Assembly: GCF_003412465.1 (NCBI RefSeq)
Contig: NZ_QTJV01000004.1
Coordinates: forward strand, 620,001-684,000
Direction: 5' to 3'
From: Chitinophaga silvisoli
Lineage (GTDB): Bacteria > Bacteroidota > Bacteroidia > Chitinophagales > Chitinophagaceae
DNA length: 64,000 nucleotides
The translations under genes and the position numbers were made by a program. A model generated the notes under the pieces. The model was not told the DNA's origin. It was given only the letters and a program-made list of their open reading frames with translations, and ran no database searches. Positions 53,053 through 62,205 of this stretch are shown here, one piece after another (positions within the stretch are counted from its first letter, which is position 1; each line of letters opens with the position of its first letter).

Positions 53053-56000
53053 TCACCCTATTTCCTGTTCCTGCTTGACAGGCAGGATAATAGTAAACGT
53101 AGCCCCCTCTTTTTCACGGCTATGCGCCGTGATAATTCCATGGTGCTTTTCAATGATCTTACGCGTAACCGCAAGTCCTATGCCAGTTCCCTCATATTTG
53201 TCCTTGGTATGTAAACGTTGGAAGAGTACAAAAATTTTATCCAGGTACTTCTCATCAAACCCGATTCCATTGTCCGAAATGGTAATGCAGACATATGGCC
53301 CCTCCGGATCCCCTACACTATCAAACTTTTTCTCCGCAACCCGGTTCGCCATTATACTGATCATCGGCTGTACGTCCTTGCGGGAGAACTTGAAGGCATT
53401 GCTCAACAGGTTCTGGAAGACCTGGCGGATCTGTGAAGGCACCGCCTCTATAGTAGGCATCTGGCCTACCGTCACTATCGCATTCTTCTCCTGGATCAAC
53501 ACCTCCAGGTCAGACAAAATTTCCCTGATAATTGTCTCTAAAGGCACCTTTTCAAAGAAATTCATCTGTGACAGACGGGAAAACCTTAACAAATCATTGA
53601 TGAGATTTGTCATCCTGCTGCTGGAATTAATGATCCTGTTCAGGTAATCTACCGCCTTTTCCTCCATCTGATCCTGGTACCGCTCCCTGAGCATATTCCC
53701 AAACATATGGATCTTACGCAAAGGTTCTTTCAGGTCATGAGATGCCACAAAGGCATATTGCTGCAATTCCGCATTACTCGATTCCAGCTCGTAATTTGCC
53801 TTCTGCAGGGCATTGGTACGCTCCTGCACCCGCTGTTCCATCACTTCTGCCAGCATCTTCTGCTCATGGATATCAGTATTGGTACCCACCCACAGCATAG
53901 CAGTACCACTCAGGTCTTTCTGCACTCTGGTACGCAACAGGAACCAATGATATTGCCCATCATTTCTCCGGATCCTTATCTCCAGGGCAAAGTCTTCCTT
54001 CTTCCGGAGCGCATTATTCCAGGTACGACTCCATAACGGCACATCATCCGGATGTAATATGCTTTCCCAACCGGCATCCCTGATTTTCTCCATGGTCAGA
54101 CCGGTGTAGGTAGTAAACTGTTTATTTACAAAATTGATCTCGCCATTCGGCCAGGCCGTCCACAGAATCAATGGCATAGACTCCGCCAGGAAGCGTTTTT
54201 CCTCCAGGCTCATTACCGCCTGTTCCTCTGCCGCTTTCAGACTCGTCACATCCAGCATAGACCCCAGCATACGATAAGGCGTAGCATATTCATCCTGCAG
54301 GAGATAGCCCCTGTCCAGGATATGTGCATAAGTACCGTCTGCCCGTAGCAAACGATAACCTTCTGACCACTGACTCTGCTTCGTATTCACCGCACGGCTG
54401 ATGCTCTCCTGCACCCTCGCCCTGTCATCAGGATGAACCTTCTCCAGCCAGAATGTGCGGCTGGAAGATTCCTGGTCCGGGCTATAGCCATAGATATTAT
54501 AGAAGTTGTCACTCCACCACACCGTATTATTAGTCAGGTTCCAGTCCCAGATCGAGTCATTCGTCGCCTTGGATACCAGGCGGAAACGTTCTTCACTCTG
54601 TGTGAGCTCACGGGTACGTTCCAGCACCTTATCTTCCAGGGCTGCATTCAGGTTACGCAAACTTTCACGCGCCTGAATCAGCTCATTGTAGTTACGTCGT
54701 AAACGCTCTTCCCCATCCTTCTTCTCCGTTACATCAGAGCAGGTGATGACTATACCATCCGCAGTTTTCACGGCAGACATTTCGTACCATACCTCCTCCT
54801 TTTTATTATCCACCAATACCTCTGTATGCAATACACTACCATCTTTAGCAACCTGCACATACTTTTCGAACAATCCCTGCTGTGTCAATTGTGGCATAGA
54901 TTGTTTCATAGATGGTGCCTTGTGCAACAACACATCTTTCCCGATCAGTTTCTCTGCTGCACTGTTGGAAGTGAGCAAACGGAAATCGGTAATATTGCCA
55001 TTGGCCCCTGTCACCGACCTGAAAGCCATAATAAGACTGGTACTCGCATTAAACACACCTTTCAGCAGCATATCCAGTTCCTTGATGGCCGTGATATCCA
55101 CAAACGTGATCACAACACCGTCAATCTGTTTATCCTGCCTGATATAAGGCATGATCTTCATCAGGCACATATTGCCATTACTCAGCACCAGCTCCTTTTC
55201 TAAAGTATGTTTTTGACGCGTTACAGCACTGATATCCTCGATCAGGCTATCCTGCTGAATATTCGTAGAAATGTGATTAATAGGTCGTCCTATATCAGCA
55301 GGAATCAGGTTGATCATCTTCACCGCTGCAGGATTGAACTTACGGATCTGCATCCTGCTATCTACAAACACCTGGCCGATGTCCGTACTGCGGAAGTAGT
55401 TGTCCATATCATCATTCAGCTCCATCAGCTCCTTTATCTTCAGCTGGTGTTCTGTATTCAGCGTATGCAACTCTTCATTGAGCGATTGCAGTTCCTCATT
55501 ACTACTTTGCAACTCCTCGTTTGCCGACAACAACTCTTCATTACTACTTTGCAGCTCTTCATTGGAAGTCTCCAAACCTTCAATGGCCATCTGCAGATTC
55601 GTACGCGTTTCACCCAGCTCCGCTTCCAGCGACATGATGTGCTCATTCACACCTGCAGGATATGAGATTTCCTCTTTGTGGTCTGACAACAACGCTGCTC
55701 TTTCCGGTTCTTCCCCAAATACAATGAGCGTATATTGCCCCTTACCGGTATCAGGTTTGATTAAAATATTCACCAGCCTGATACCCTCTTTAGTATTGAT
55801 TTTGATCCCTCTCAGCGTCGCCTTCTGCGTAGTTTTCCATGCCTGTCTCAGTGCCATGTTCAACACCATGGACAAGTCGCCAGGCACCATCTTCAGCAGG
55901 TTCAGGTTGAGCTTTTTATCCGGCAGCGAAAGGTATTTTTTATAATTACCCGTCGCTTCTCTTATTTCATAATTCTTATCAATATACACGCCTGCATAGC

Positions 56001-57555
56001 CAAATTCTTCAGACATGACATCTCTGAATTCATCCTGCAGTTCCAGTGCAATCCGCTTCTCCTGCCCAATTAAAGCCACCCCATTCGGACGCAATTCTCT
56101 CGACTGACGAATATATTCCAGTGGACTATACAAATTATCAGGAGGTGCCGAACGGGCTGCATCCGTCTTACGATAGAGCTTCCACTTGGCATTGATTTCT
56201 TCCAGTCCGCCCCTGATCAACGCTGCCGATTCACTGGTACCCAGGAAGAGATAACCACCTGTGTTCAATGCAAAATGTAGCGAAGCCAATACCTGTCTTT
56301 GCAGCACATTGTCCATATAAATGAGCATGTTTCTGCAACTCACCAGGTCATTCTTGATAAATGGAGGATCTTTCAGGATATTATGTCTGGCAAACACAAT
56401 CTGCTTACGCAGGCGGGATACAATCTGGAAATGCTGATCTTCCTTATGGAAATATTTTTTTACGATACCAGCATCTACATCTTTCAGCACAGCAGCAGGA
56501 TACACACCCTTCGCTGCATATTCTATCGCATTGCTGTCGATGTCTGTCGCAAAGATTTTTACATCCAGCCATTTCCCTTTCTTTTGCAGGAGCTTATCTA
56601 TTAAGATCGCCATAGAATAGGCTTCCTCACCGGTACTACAGGCAGTAACCCACACTTTTAAAATGGCACCTTCCTCCTTACCATCGATCAACTTATCCAA
56701 CACCTGGTCCCTCAGCACATCAAAAGCCGTACTATCCCTGAAAAACCGGGTCACCCCTATCAGGAAATCTTTGGCTAATAATTTACCTTCCTCAGGATTT
56801 TGCCTGAGTAATTCCAGGTATTCCTCTAAGGTCTTTAAGTTGAACTGCGCCATACGTTTTGCAATACGGCGCGTGATAGTTGGAGACTTATAATGATGAA
56901 AATCCTGTCCGCTGTTATCCTGTACCAGCTTGAATACTTCCGGTAGCAGTCGCTCGTCAATCTTACCGTTGAACACGTGCAGCGGCAGGTCCTGTATATA
57001 ATTGAAAATCTCGCCCGGCATAAATTCCGGGGCAAGTATATAATCGATATTATCCGAAGCGATAGCGCTGCGTGGCATGCCATCGAATTTGGCAGATTCG
57101 GGATCCTGCACCATCACCATTCCACCAGCCTTTTTTATTGCCCCGGCACCCCTGGTACCATCAGTACCCGTACCGGAAAGGATAATGGCGATAGCCTGAC
57201 GGCCCTGGTCTTTTGCCAGCGAGAATAAGAAAGTATCAATCGCGGTATTCGGTGCTTTCTCTACAGGTTTTTGCATCAGCTTTAACCTGCCTTTCTCAAC
57301 AATAATATCTCTGTTGTTCGGAATTACATACACGCAATCATTTTCTACTGCCATATCCTCTTCTACCTCACGCACCTGCATGTGGGTATGTTTGGATACC
57401 AGCTCCACCAACAGGCTCTTATAGTCCGATGACAGATGCTGAATAATCACGAACGATAGATTGCCGTATTCCGGCATGTTATCGAAAAATTCATGAATTG
57501 CTTCCAGTCCACCGGCCGATGCCCCAATTGCCACTATGTAATTCGCTTTCTTCAT
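53053..57555 (-). CDS. CheB-CheR-multi-PAS histidine kinase hybrid
   Basis: A 1500-residue cytoplasmic signalling protein. Residues about 1-190: CheB methylesterase with Ser in IGASAGGLEAIHEFF, His in VIIQHLSSDYKS and Asp in LSGTGTDGTRGAGAIKKAGG, but no receiver domain. Residues about 205-460: CheR methyltransferase with the SAM motif VTACSTGEEAYSMAIL and LVSCRNMLIYMDN. Residues about 640-705: coiled coil of repeated ELQSSNEE units. Four PAS-like domains follow (about 715-1230; two show HPDD). The kinase has the phospho-acceptor His in FVASHDLKEPLRK, N-box QNLLSNAFKFSR, and SDNGIGFDEKYLDKIF with GTGIGLAV. No transmembrane helix. Downstream of the phytochrome by 87 bp; likely partner of the response regulator in the cluster. 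Confidence 0.93.
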   Translation of the reverse strand: MKKANYIVAIGASAGGLEAIHEFFDNMPEYGNLSFVIIQHLSSDYKSLLVELVSKHTHMQVREVEEDMAVENDCVYVIPNNRDIIVEKGRLKLMQKPVEKAPNTAIDTFLFSLAKDQGRQAIAIILSGTGTDGTRGAGAIKKAGGMVMVQDPESAKFDGMPRSAIASDNIDYILAPEFMPGEIFNYIQDLPLHVFNGKIDERLLPEVFKLVQDNSGQDFHHYKSPTITRRIAKRMAQFNLKTLEEYLELLRQNPEEGKLLAKDFLIGVTRFFRDSTAFDVLRDQVLDKLIDGKEEGAILKVWVTACSTGEEAYSMAILIDKLLQKKGKWLDVKIFATDIDSNAIEYAAKGVYPAAVLKDVDAGIVKKYFHKEDQHFQIVSRLRKQIVFARHNILKDPPFIKNDLVSCRNMLIYMDNVLQRQVLASLHFALNTGGYLFLGTSESAALIRGGLEEINAKWKLYRKTDAARSAPPDNLYSPLEYIRQSRELRPNGVALIGQEKRIALELQDEFRDVMSEEFGYAGVYIDKNYEIREATGNYKKYLSLPDKKLNLNLLKMVPGDLSMVLNMALRQAWKTTQKATLRGIKINTKEGIRLVNILIKPDTGKGQYTLIVFGEEPERAALLSDHKEEISYPAGVNEHIMSLEAELGETRTNLQMAIEGLETSNEELQSSNEELLSANEELQSSNEELQSLNEELHTLNTEHQLKIKELMELNDDMDNYFRSTDIGQVFVDSRMQIRKFNPAAVKMINLIPADIGRPINHISTNIQQDSLIEDISAVTRQKHTLEKELVLSNGNMCLMKIMPYIRQDKQIDGVVITFVDITAIKELDMLLKGVFNASTSLIMAFRSVTGANGNITDFRLLTSNSAAEKLIGKDVLLHKAPSMKQSMPQLTQQGLFEKYVQVAKDGSVLHTEVLVDNKKEEVWYEMSAVKTADGIVITCSDVTEKKDGEERLRRNYNELIQARESLRNLNAALEDKVLERTRELTQSEERFRLVSKATNDSIWDWNLTNNTVWWSDNFYNIYGYSPDQESSSRTFWLEKVHPDDRARVQESISRAVNTKQSQWSEGYRLLRADGTYAHILDRGYLLQDEYATPYRMLGSMLDVTSLKAAEEQAVMSLEEKRFLAESMPLILWTAWPNGEINFVNKQFTTYTGLTMEKIRDAGWESILHPDDVPLWSRTWNNALRKKEDFALEIRIRRNDGQYHWFLLRTRVQKDLSGTAMLWVGTNTDIHEQKMLAEVMEQRVQERTNALQKANYELESSNAELQQYAFVASHDLKEPLRKIHMFGNMLRERYQDQMEEKAVDYLNRIINSSSRMTNLINDLLRFSRLSQMNFFEKVPLETIIREILSDLEVLIQEKNAIVTVGQMPTIEAVPSQIRQVFQNLLSNAFKFSRKDVQPMISIMANRVAEKKFDSVGDPEGPYVCITISDNGIGFDEKYLDKIFVLFQRLHTKDKYEGTGIGLAVTRKIIEKHHGIITAHSREKEGATFTIILPVKQEQEIG

Positions 57556-57642
57556 CTAAAAGTTTTATACCATAAACAAATGATGGGCCGGAATGCTTCC
57601 ATCTCTTGTTTTCACTTTTATAAATCATGGCTCCCTAAAGCC

Positions 57643-59154
57643 TCAATTCATTGCCTTCACAATATATTCCAATGTAAAATTGCGCAGGTGTTCCGCCATT
57701 GTCAGTTCCGTCTCACGCCATGGGAGAGCAGTGTTTCGTACCTGTTGCTGCCAGATACTAAACGAGTTTCTGGGATGGTATTGTATATTATCTTTCTCAA
57801 AACGGATCGCTTCATCCGGGTTCCCTCCCCATTTTACCTCCTGGATTACTTCCGGGCGGAACAATACCAAAAAGTCCCCTTTCTGTGGTTGAATGCTGAT
57901 AACCAGTAGTCCACTAGCATTTTTAGCATAATTTATACCGGGTTCATATACTGCCGGCAGACTTAACTCCTGGTATACCCCCTTTTCGGCAGTACTCTGA
58001 ATCCAGAGCAGCAGGTCTTTCAGCGCATTCTTGTCAGGTACATTGCCCACACATTCCATTCTCTTATTGAATACCATGGCGGCACCGCTGGCATTAAAGA
58101 GCTGGAGTACATTGGTCTCATGCCCCAGCAGGCCATGTGGCAGATCATTGGTGGTATACACCTGCTCTACCAGTTTGGCATGAATGTCATGCAGATCGGC
58201 ATATTCATCGCTTTCCTCCTTATACTGAAGGGATATCACCCTCGCTGCAATGATGCCGGAGAGCAGTTCGAAAAGTGCTCTGCCTTCATATGGCAGGTAG
58301 AAAGGGGTGCGGTGATGACAGGAAAACAGTCCCCACAACTGCCCATCCTTTAATATACGACAAGACATGGAAGTCATGATTTCCATGTTCTTCATATATT
58401 CCAGGTGTACAGCGGGAACAGACCTGAGGTTACAACCAGACAGATCTGTAAATGCATTGGTGATAGGGTTGATGACCGGGTAAAGGCTTACCGGCACATA
58501 ATCCCTGTTGGGAATCAGGCGATATGGGTTCTTGAGGTACATGGCCCTTGCCTGCCTGGGAATATCGGAAGCAGGGAAAGTCAGCCCCAGGTACTTCTCC
58601 ATTTCCGGTACAGAATCCTCTGCTATCACTGTTCCATTCCAGTCTTTATCAAACTGGTACACCATCACTTTATCATAACCTGACAACTCCTTTAACTGCG
58701 AAGCCGCTACCTGGCAGGCCTCCGCAATAGAGGATGCTGCGTTGATAGCTGCCATAGCATATTTGAGCTGCTGGTAAATAGTAATAAAAGAGTTTTGGGC
58801 AGTAGGCGAGCTTTGCGCCTCCATTTCAAGAATCACAGATTCACCATTGATCTGCATAAGTACCAGGTAGTCTTTCGATGCGAAAGACAAGGTAAACGGT
58901 ACCGTTTCAACGATACCTTCATTGACTCGCTTTTGCAATTGTTCCAGTTGAGTATCCGGTATAAACCTGGACAGTGGTGAATTCACGACCTCCGTAGGTG
59001 GCAGATCCAGTGCTTCACCTATGTTTTCACTCACCTGCACGATCCTGTAATCGCTCCTTTGCAGTACCATCAATATTCCATAAGGTTGTATCAGATTGAT
59101 CTGGTGTAAAGGAACACTGCCACAAAAGGTGGAGTCATAGTTCTTTTTTTGCAT
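57643..59154 (-). CDS. Bacteriophytochrome photosensory module without kinase
   Basis: A 503-residue protein with the full PAS-GAF-PHY core of a bacteriophytochrome, a red/far-red light sensor that binds biliverdin. The chromophore Cys is at residue 11 (STFCGSVPLHQINLIQPYG). GAF motif FPASDIPRQARAMY (Asp 197-Ile-Pro) is intact, as are H250 (VPAVHLEYM) and the SCHH pair at 279-281. PHY tongue motifs WGGNP (442-446) and PRNSF (461-465) are both present. After about residue 480 only a short helix remains; no histidine kinase, GGDEF or HTH follows, so signalling must pass to another protein. It lies 39 bp after heme oxygenase and before the CheB/CheR kinase. No symbol is given beyond the type BphP. 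Confidence 0.93.
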   Translation of the reverse strand: MQKKNYDSTFCGSVPLHQINLIQPYGILMVLQRSDYRIVQVSENIGEALDLPPTEVVNSPLSRFIPDTQLEQLQKRVNEGIVETVPFTLSFASKDYLVLMQINGESVILEMEAQSSPTAQNSFITIYQQLKYAMAAINAASSIAEACQVAASQLKELSGYDKVMVYQFDKDWNGTVIAEDSVPEMEKYLGLTFPASDIPRQARAMYLKNPYRLIPNRDYVPVSLYPVINPITNAFTDLSGCNLRSVPAVHLEYMKNMEIMTSMSCRILKDGQLWGLFSCHHRTPFYLPYEGRALFELLSGIIAARVISLQYKEESDEYADLHDIHAKLVEQVYTTNDLPHGLLGHETNVLQLFNASGAAMVFNKRMECVGNVPDKNALKDLLLWIQSTAEKGVYQELSLPAVYEPGINYAKNASGLLVISIQPQKGDFLVLFRPEVIQEVKWGGNPDEAIRFEKDNIQYHPRNSFSIWQQQVRNTALPWRETELTMAEHLRNFTLEYIVKAMN

Positions 59155-59193
59155 AAAGACAGGTTATTCCAGTATTTATAAAATTGAAATGGA

Positions 59194-59763
59194 TCAGGCA
59201 TTGGCTTGCGCCCACACTTTAAATTGCCTGAAAGTGTCGGCGGCTGCTTCCACTAAGCGTTTTTTCTGTTCTTCAGTACCATGAAATCCTTCCAGGTAGT
59301 GTACAAAACTGTCCCACTTAGCACGGGTTTCCTCACCATAACCGTTAAAAAAAGATAAAGCCTGCGAAATTTCAGGCACAGGGAGATTTCGTTGTATAAT
59401 CTGACAGATGACTTGTCCTCCAAGGGTTGAACCTTCCAACACATACATAGCACCCAGCGCTTGTGCGTTATCGTTTATTTCCGGGATATTCGTACAGGTA
59501 ACCGGAGGATCCAGTGGTGAACCATTGATCACGTTGATGTCCTGCAATAACTGGGTAGCCTTGCGGCGACCCTCAAATCCACCGGGAAAGGATGTATCAA
59601 TATGGGCCGCAATGTATTGTTCAAGCGGGTAATAGTATCCGTAAAACAATTGCAGGAGCCTGATATATGCTTCCGGAGAATTCGCTTGCTTAATCACCGG
59701 GATCAGGGTCCTTTCCAGGTCCTGATGTAGTTCTGCTGTACTTTCTCTTAACTGTTCAATCAT
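59194..59763 (-). CDS. Biliverdin-producing heme oxygenase
   Basis: A 189-residue heme oxygenase of the bacterial BphO type, which opens heme to biliverdin, Fe and CO and so makes the phytochrome chromophore. The proximal His is His 13 in AELHQDLERTL; the distal-helix Gly cluster is in LGAMYVLEGSTLGGQVI (111-116). LLQLFYGYYYPLEQYI and a helical C-terminal part are typical. No transmembrane anchor. It starts 66 bp after the response regulator and ends 39 bp before the phytochrome gene, the usual bphO-bphP pairing. Confident. Confidence 0.93.
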   Translation of the reverse strand: MIEQLRESTAELHQDLERTLIPVIKQANSPEAYIRLLQLFYGYYYPLEQYIAAHIDTSFPGGFEGRRKATQLLQDINVINGSPLDPPVTCTNIPEINDNAQALGAMYVLEGSTLGGQVICQIIQRNLPVPEISQALSFFNGYGEETRAKWDSFVHYLEGFHGTEEQKKRLVEAAADTFRQFKVWAQANA

Positions 59764-59829
59764 TATCTAATGTATGTGATAATGATTAAAAGTACTATGA
59801 ATAATCGTGTACCGCGTGTGGAATTAATT

Positions 59830-60279
59830 CTACGGCAGTTGCACTACTGTAAACCAGTAGGTATGCAGCATGCGGGTAAACGAGACCAGGTCTGAGAAAT
59901 TGGAAGGCTTGATGGTATAACTATTCACCCCCAATTCATAACATTTAGAAATATCCTTTGCTTCAGTAGAAGTAGTCAGGATAATAATGGGTAGCCACTT
60001 CAGATTTGCATGTTCTTTAATTTCGCGTAATGCTTCCCTGCCATCTTTACGAGGCATGTTCAGATCAAGTAAAATAATACTGGGGAAGGGGTATTTTTCT
60101 TCGTCCGCATATTTTCCCTGCCTGTTCAGGTAATACATTAACTCTTCTCCATTTTCAACAAAACGCAATTCAGTTTCAGTCCCACTCTCTTCAAAAGCCA
60201 CTTTTATCAGCTCCCGATCGTCTGCGTCATCATCAGCAACCAGTATACATTTTCTGGTACGTTGCGCCTTCTTGATCAT
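59830..60279 (-). CDS. Single-domain response regulator (CheY/Rcp1-like)
   Basis: A 149-residue receiver domain with no output domain. The acidic pocket is VADDDADD, the phosphorylation Asp is in IILLDLNMPRKDG, the switch Thr in IIILTTSTEAKDI, and the Lys in YTIKPSNFSD. Between the first helix and strand 3 there is an insertion (GEELMYYLNRQGKYADEEKY) typical of Rcp1-type regulators linked to phytochromes. It is the first gene of the four-gene cluster and the natural phosphate acceptor for the CheB/CheR kinase. A 296-bp region with a candidate regulatory repeat precedes it. Confidence 0.93.
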   Translation of the reverse strand: MIKKAQRTRKCILVADDDADDRELIKVAFEESGTETELRFVENGEELMYYLNRQGKYADEEKYPFPSIILLDLNMPRKDGREALREIKEHANLKWLPIIILTTSTEAKDISKCYELGVNSYTIKPSNFSDLVSFTRMLHTYWFTVVQLP

Positions 60280-60380
60280 CCAGATTTAAATTTGACGGAT
60301 AAAATTACTTAAATATTGTTGCATATTAACCAAGAATGGACAGAATAAGGCCTTTTATTGACAAAATTCTCAAAATAGTG

Positions 60381-60409
60381 CCTACCACCCCGTGTAACAG
60401 GATGGTAGG
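60381..60409 (-). terminator. Weak hairpin after the S41 peptidase or in the regulator leader
   Basis: CCTACCA (60381-60387) pairs with TGGTAGG (60403-60409); a modest T-rich stretch follows on the minus strand. It lies between the S41 stop and the response regulator start, so it may terminate the former or act inside the leader of the latter. Confidence 0.45.
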
Positions 60410-60489
60410 ACTTGGTACTTTTTAAAGAGATCTATGCTTGTGTAGTTTTTCTTGGGATTAACAAACAGCAATTTGATAAGGAAGCTTCA

Positions 60490-60497
60490 CAAATGTA
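60490..60497 (-). promoter_or_regulatory. -7 element for the phytochrome cluster
   Basis: TACATTTG on the minus strand fits TAnnTTTG. A start near 60484 gives a leader of about 205 nt before the regulator ATG at 60279. No -33 TTG is evident, which would suit an activator-dependent promoter. Confidence 0.4.
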
Positions 60498-60524
60498 CGC
60501 CTGATCTCAATTGTAGGCTGATCG

Positions 60525-60556
60525 GATCGGGAAAAGTAAATACGCGATCGGGAAAA
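60525..60556. promoter_or_regulatory. 11-bp direct repeat upstream of the phytochrome cluster
   Basis: GATCGGGAAAA occurs at 60525-60535 and again at 60546-60556, a 21-bp period (two helical turns), at about -41 to -72 from the predicted start. This spacing is like activator sites of the LytTR or response-regulator type. No such DNA-binding protein is in the window. Confidence 0.45.
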
Positions 60557-60575
60557 ATTGAGCAGGCATTCCTAA

Positions 60576-62069
60576 CTACTTCATGTGCAATCTGTCCTCA
60601 ATCATACCGGAGAAAGACGACGGCCCCATGTGAATCAAAGGGGTCTCTGCTGTTGCAACACCAATCCTGCCGGATGGATTACCAGAGATATAATTCAATG
60701 CCGCAGCAATACAATGCTCATTCACATCTCCAAAATCATGCGTCACATCATCACTGGCAGCAATATCCGGTGCCATCCCCTGGAAGTAATCACCATCGCC
60801 ATTCGCATTCTGCATATAGAAATTAGACATATAGACCGTATAGGTGTCAATTTTAACACCGAAGAAACCTACAGGTTTTCCGTAGGTCTGACTACCGACC
60901 AGCTTCACCGGCAGGTAGGGCTTCAGGCTATTAATTACCAGTTCACTGGCAGAAGCAGTATTGCCACTAACAATGAAAATCACCTGCTTTACGGTATTCA
61001 AACTCCCTACCTTCCTGAAAGAATAGGTATTGCCACTGATAGAATAATCAAGATCTGCATAGGTCGCTTTATGACCATTGTAGTCTACCGTATTTCCATT
61101 AGCATCCAGGTAGAGCTGCTGTTTTAAAATAGTGGCCTTGCCGTTTTGCAGCAGATCATTGAAGTATTCCGTATACATCGTTTTATCATTCAGCGTAGAC
61201 GGTGCTATCAGGTTAATCAACTCTTCAGCAGTCTGCGTGTAACCACCACCATTATAGCGTAAATCAATGATGAGTGCGGTAACACCCGCTGTAGCAAATG
61301 TGCTGAAAGCCGATTCCAGCGGTGCCTGCGAACTAGACAATACAGAGAAACGGCTATATGCCAGGTAACCTACCTTTTGAGACCCGGCGCTCAGAATGCT
61401 TGTCTTCAGGACAGGATTCGTTGTATAGTTAGTTTTGCTAAGATTCACAGTACCCGTAGTACCATTGTTGTCCACAATAGTCATAGACATTTTACTGCCA
61501 TTCAATGCAGATTGGATAAAAGAACTACTGGAAGTGGTGACAGTCGTACCATTGATCTGCGTAACCCGGAAGCCTCTCGCCAACCCGGCCTGTGCCGCTG
61601 AAGAGTTCGGATTCACATACCGGATGCGCACATCAGCACCAATACTGATGCTCAGTCCAAAATCATCCCCCTTGTCAGTAAGTGATACGGTACCAAGGCG
61701 GCCCCCGGTCAGGGCACCATTGTCAATAAAAGAATATTTGGGAGTACCGGCATAGCCAGAATACTCATATGAGTAACCTGTACTGGGATTGGTTTTTAGT
61801 TGGGTAATGACATACAGCTCCTTTTCATAATTAGTCAATACACTGCTACCGGTAGCATACTGACGCGGGTTAAAAGTGTTGTAATCCGGCAAGGCATCGT
61901 ACCACAGGTAAATCTGCTTTGCATAGAGGTAGATGGAGTCAAGTGTTAATTGCTCACGGGTGCCATCTGTTGGCGATACAGGTGCTTCAGTATCAGTATC
62001 GTGGTCCTTGCGGCAGGAAACGAAAACAGTGGCACAGGATAGGAGTGCAATAAGAATGGTCTGTTTCAC
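60576..62069 (-). CDS. S41-family peptidase lipoprotein with PDZ domain
   Basis: A 497-residue carboxyl-terminal-processing type serine protease. I start it at GTG 62069 (VKQTILIALLSCATVFVSC), giving a lipoprotein signal with Cys 19; a farther start at 62165 is GTG inside a terminator hairpin and gives no signal. An N-terminal helical domain (LTLDSIYLYAKQIYLWYDALPD) precedes the PDZ domain (VNPNSSAAQAGLARGFRVTQI). The catalytic Ser is in SGNTASASELVINSL and the Lys in QTYGKPVGFF. It sits in the outer or inner membrane facing the periplasm. Substrate unknown. It lies downstream of the HmuY-like genes after a terminator. Confidence 0.9.
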   Translation of the reverse strand: MKQTILIALLSCATVFVSCRKDHDTDTEAPVSPTDGTREQLTLDSIYLYAKQIYLWYDALPDYNTFNPRQYATGSSVLTNYEKELYVITQLKTNPSTGYSYEYSGYAGTPKYSFIDNGALTGGRLGTVSLTDKGDDFGLSISIGADVRIRYVNPNSSAAQAGLARGFRVTQINGTTVTTSSSSFIQSALNGSKMSMTIVDNNGTTGTVNLSKTNYTTNPVLKTSILSAGSQKVGYLAYSRFSVLSSSQAPLESAFSTFATAGVTALIIDLRYNGGGYTQTAEELINLIAPSTLNDKTMYTEYFNDLLQNGKATILKQQLYLDANGNTVDYNGHKATYADLDYSISGNTYSFRKVGSLNTVKQVIFIVSGNTASASELVINSLKPYLPVKLVGSQTYGKPVGFFGVKIDTYTVYMSNFYMQNANGDGDYFQGMAPDIAASDDVTHDFGDVNEHCIAAALNYISGNPSGRIGVATAETPLIHMGPSSFSGMIEDRLHMK

Positions 62070-62151
62070 CAGGGTGGATTTTAAAGGGAATTTACAAAAA
62101 ATAAAACAGTTTTGATCTTTTTGCCTGCCTGCAGCAGGCGGCCCGGAAAAC

Positions 62152-62184
62152 AGGAAAGCTTCCACCTATGGCAGAAGCTTTCCT
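62152..62184 (-). terminator. Terminator after the HmuY-family gene
   Basis: AGGAAAGCTTC (62152-62162) and GAAGCTTTCCT (62174-62184), an 11-bp perfect stem; on the minus strand TGTTTTCC follows. Confidence 0.8.
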
Positions 62185-62205
62185 CTGTAGCTATATAAAG
62201 CATCA

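Noticed and set aside
62070..62165. Longer N-terminus for the S41 peptidase
   Set aside because: Its GTG lies in the loop of the preceding terminator and the extension destroys the lipoprotein signal.
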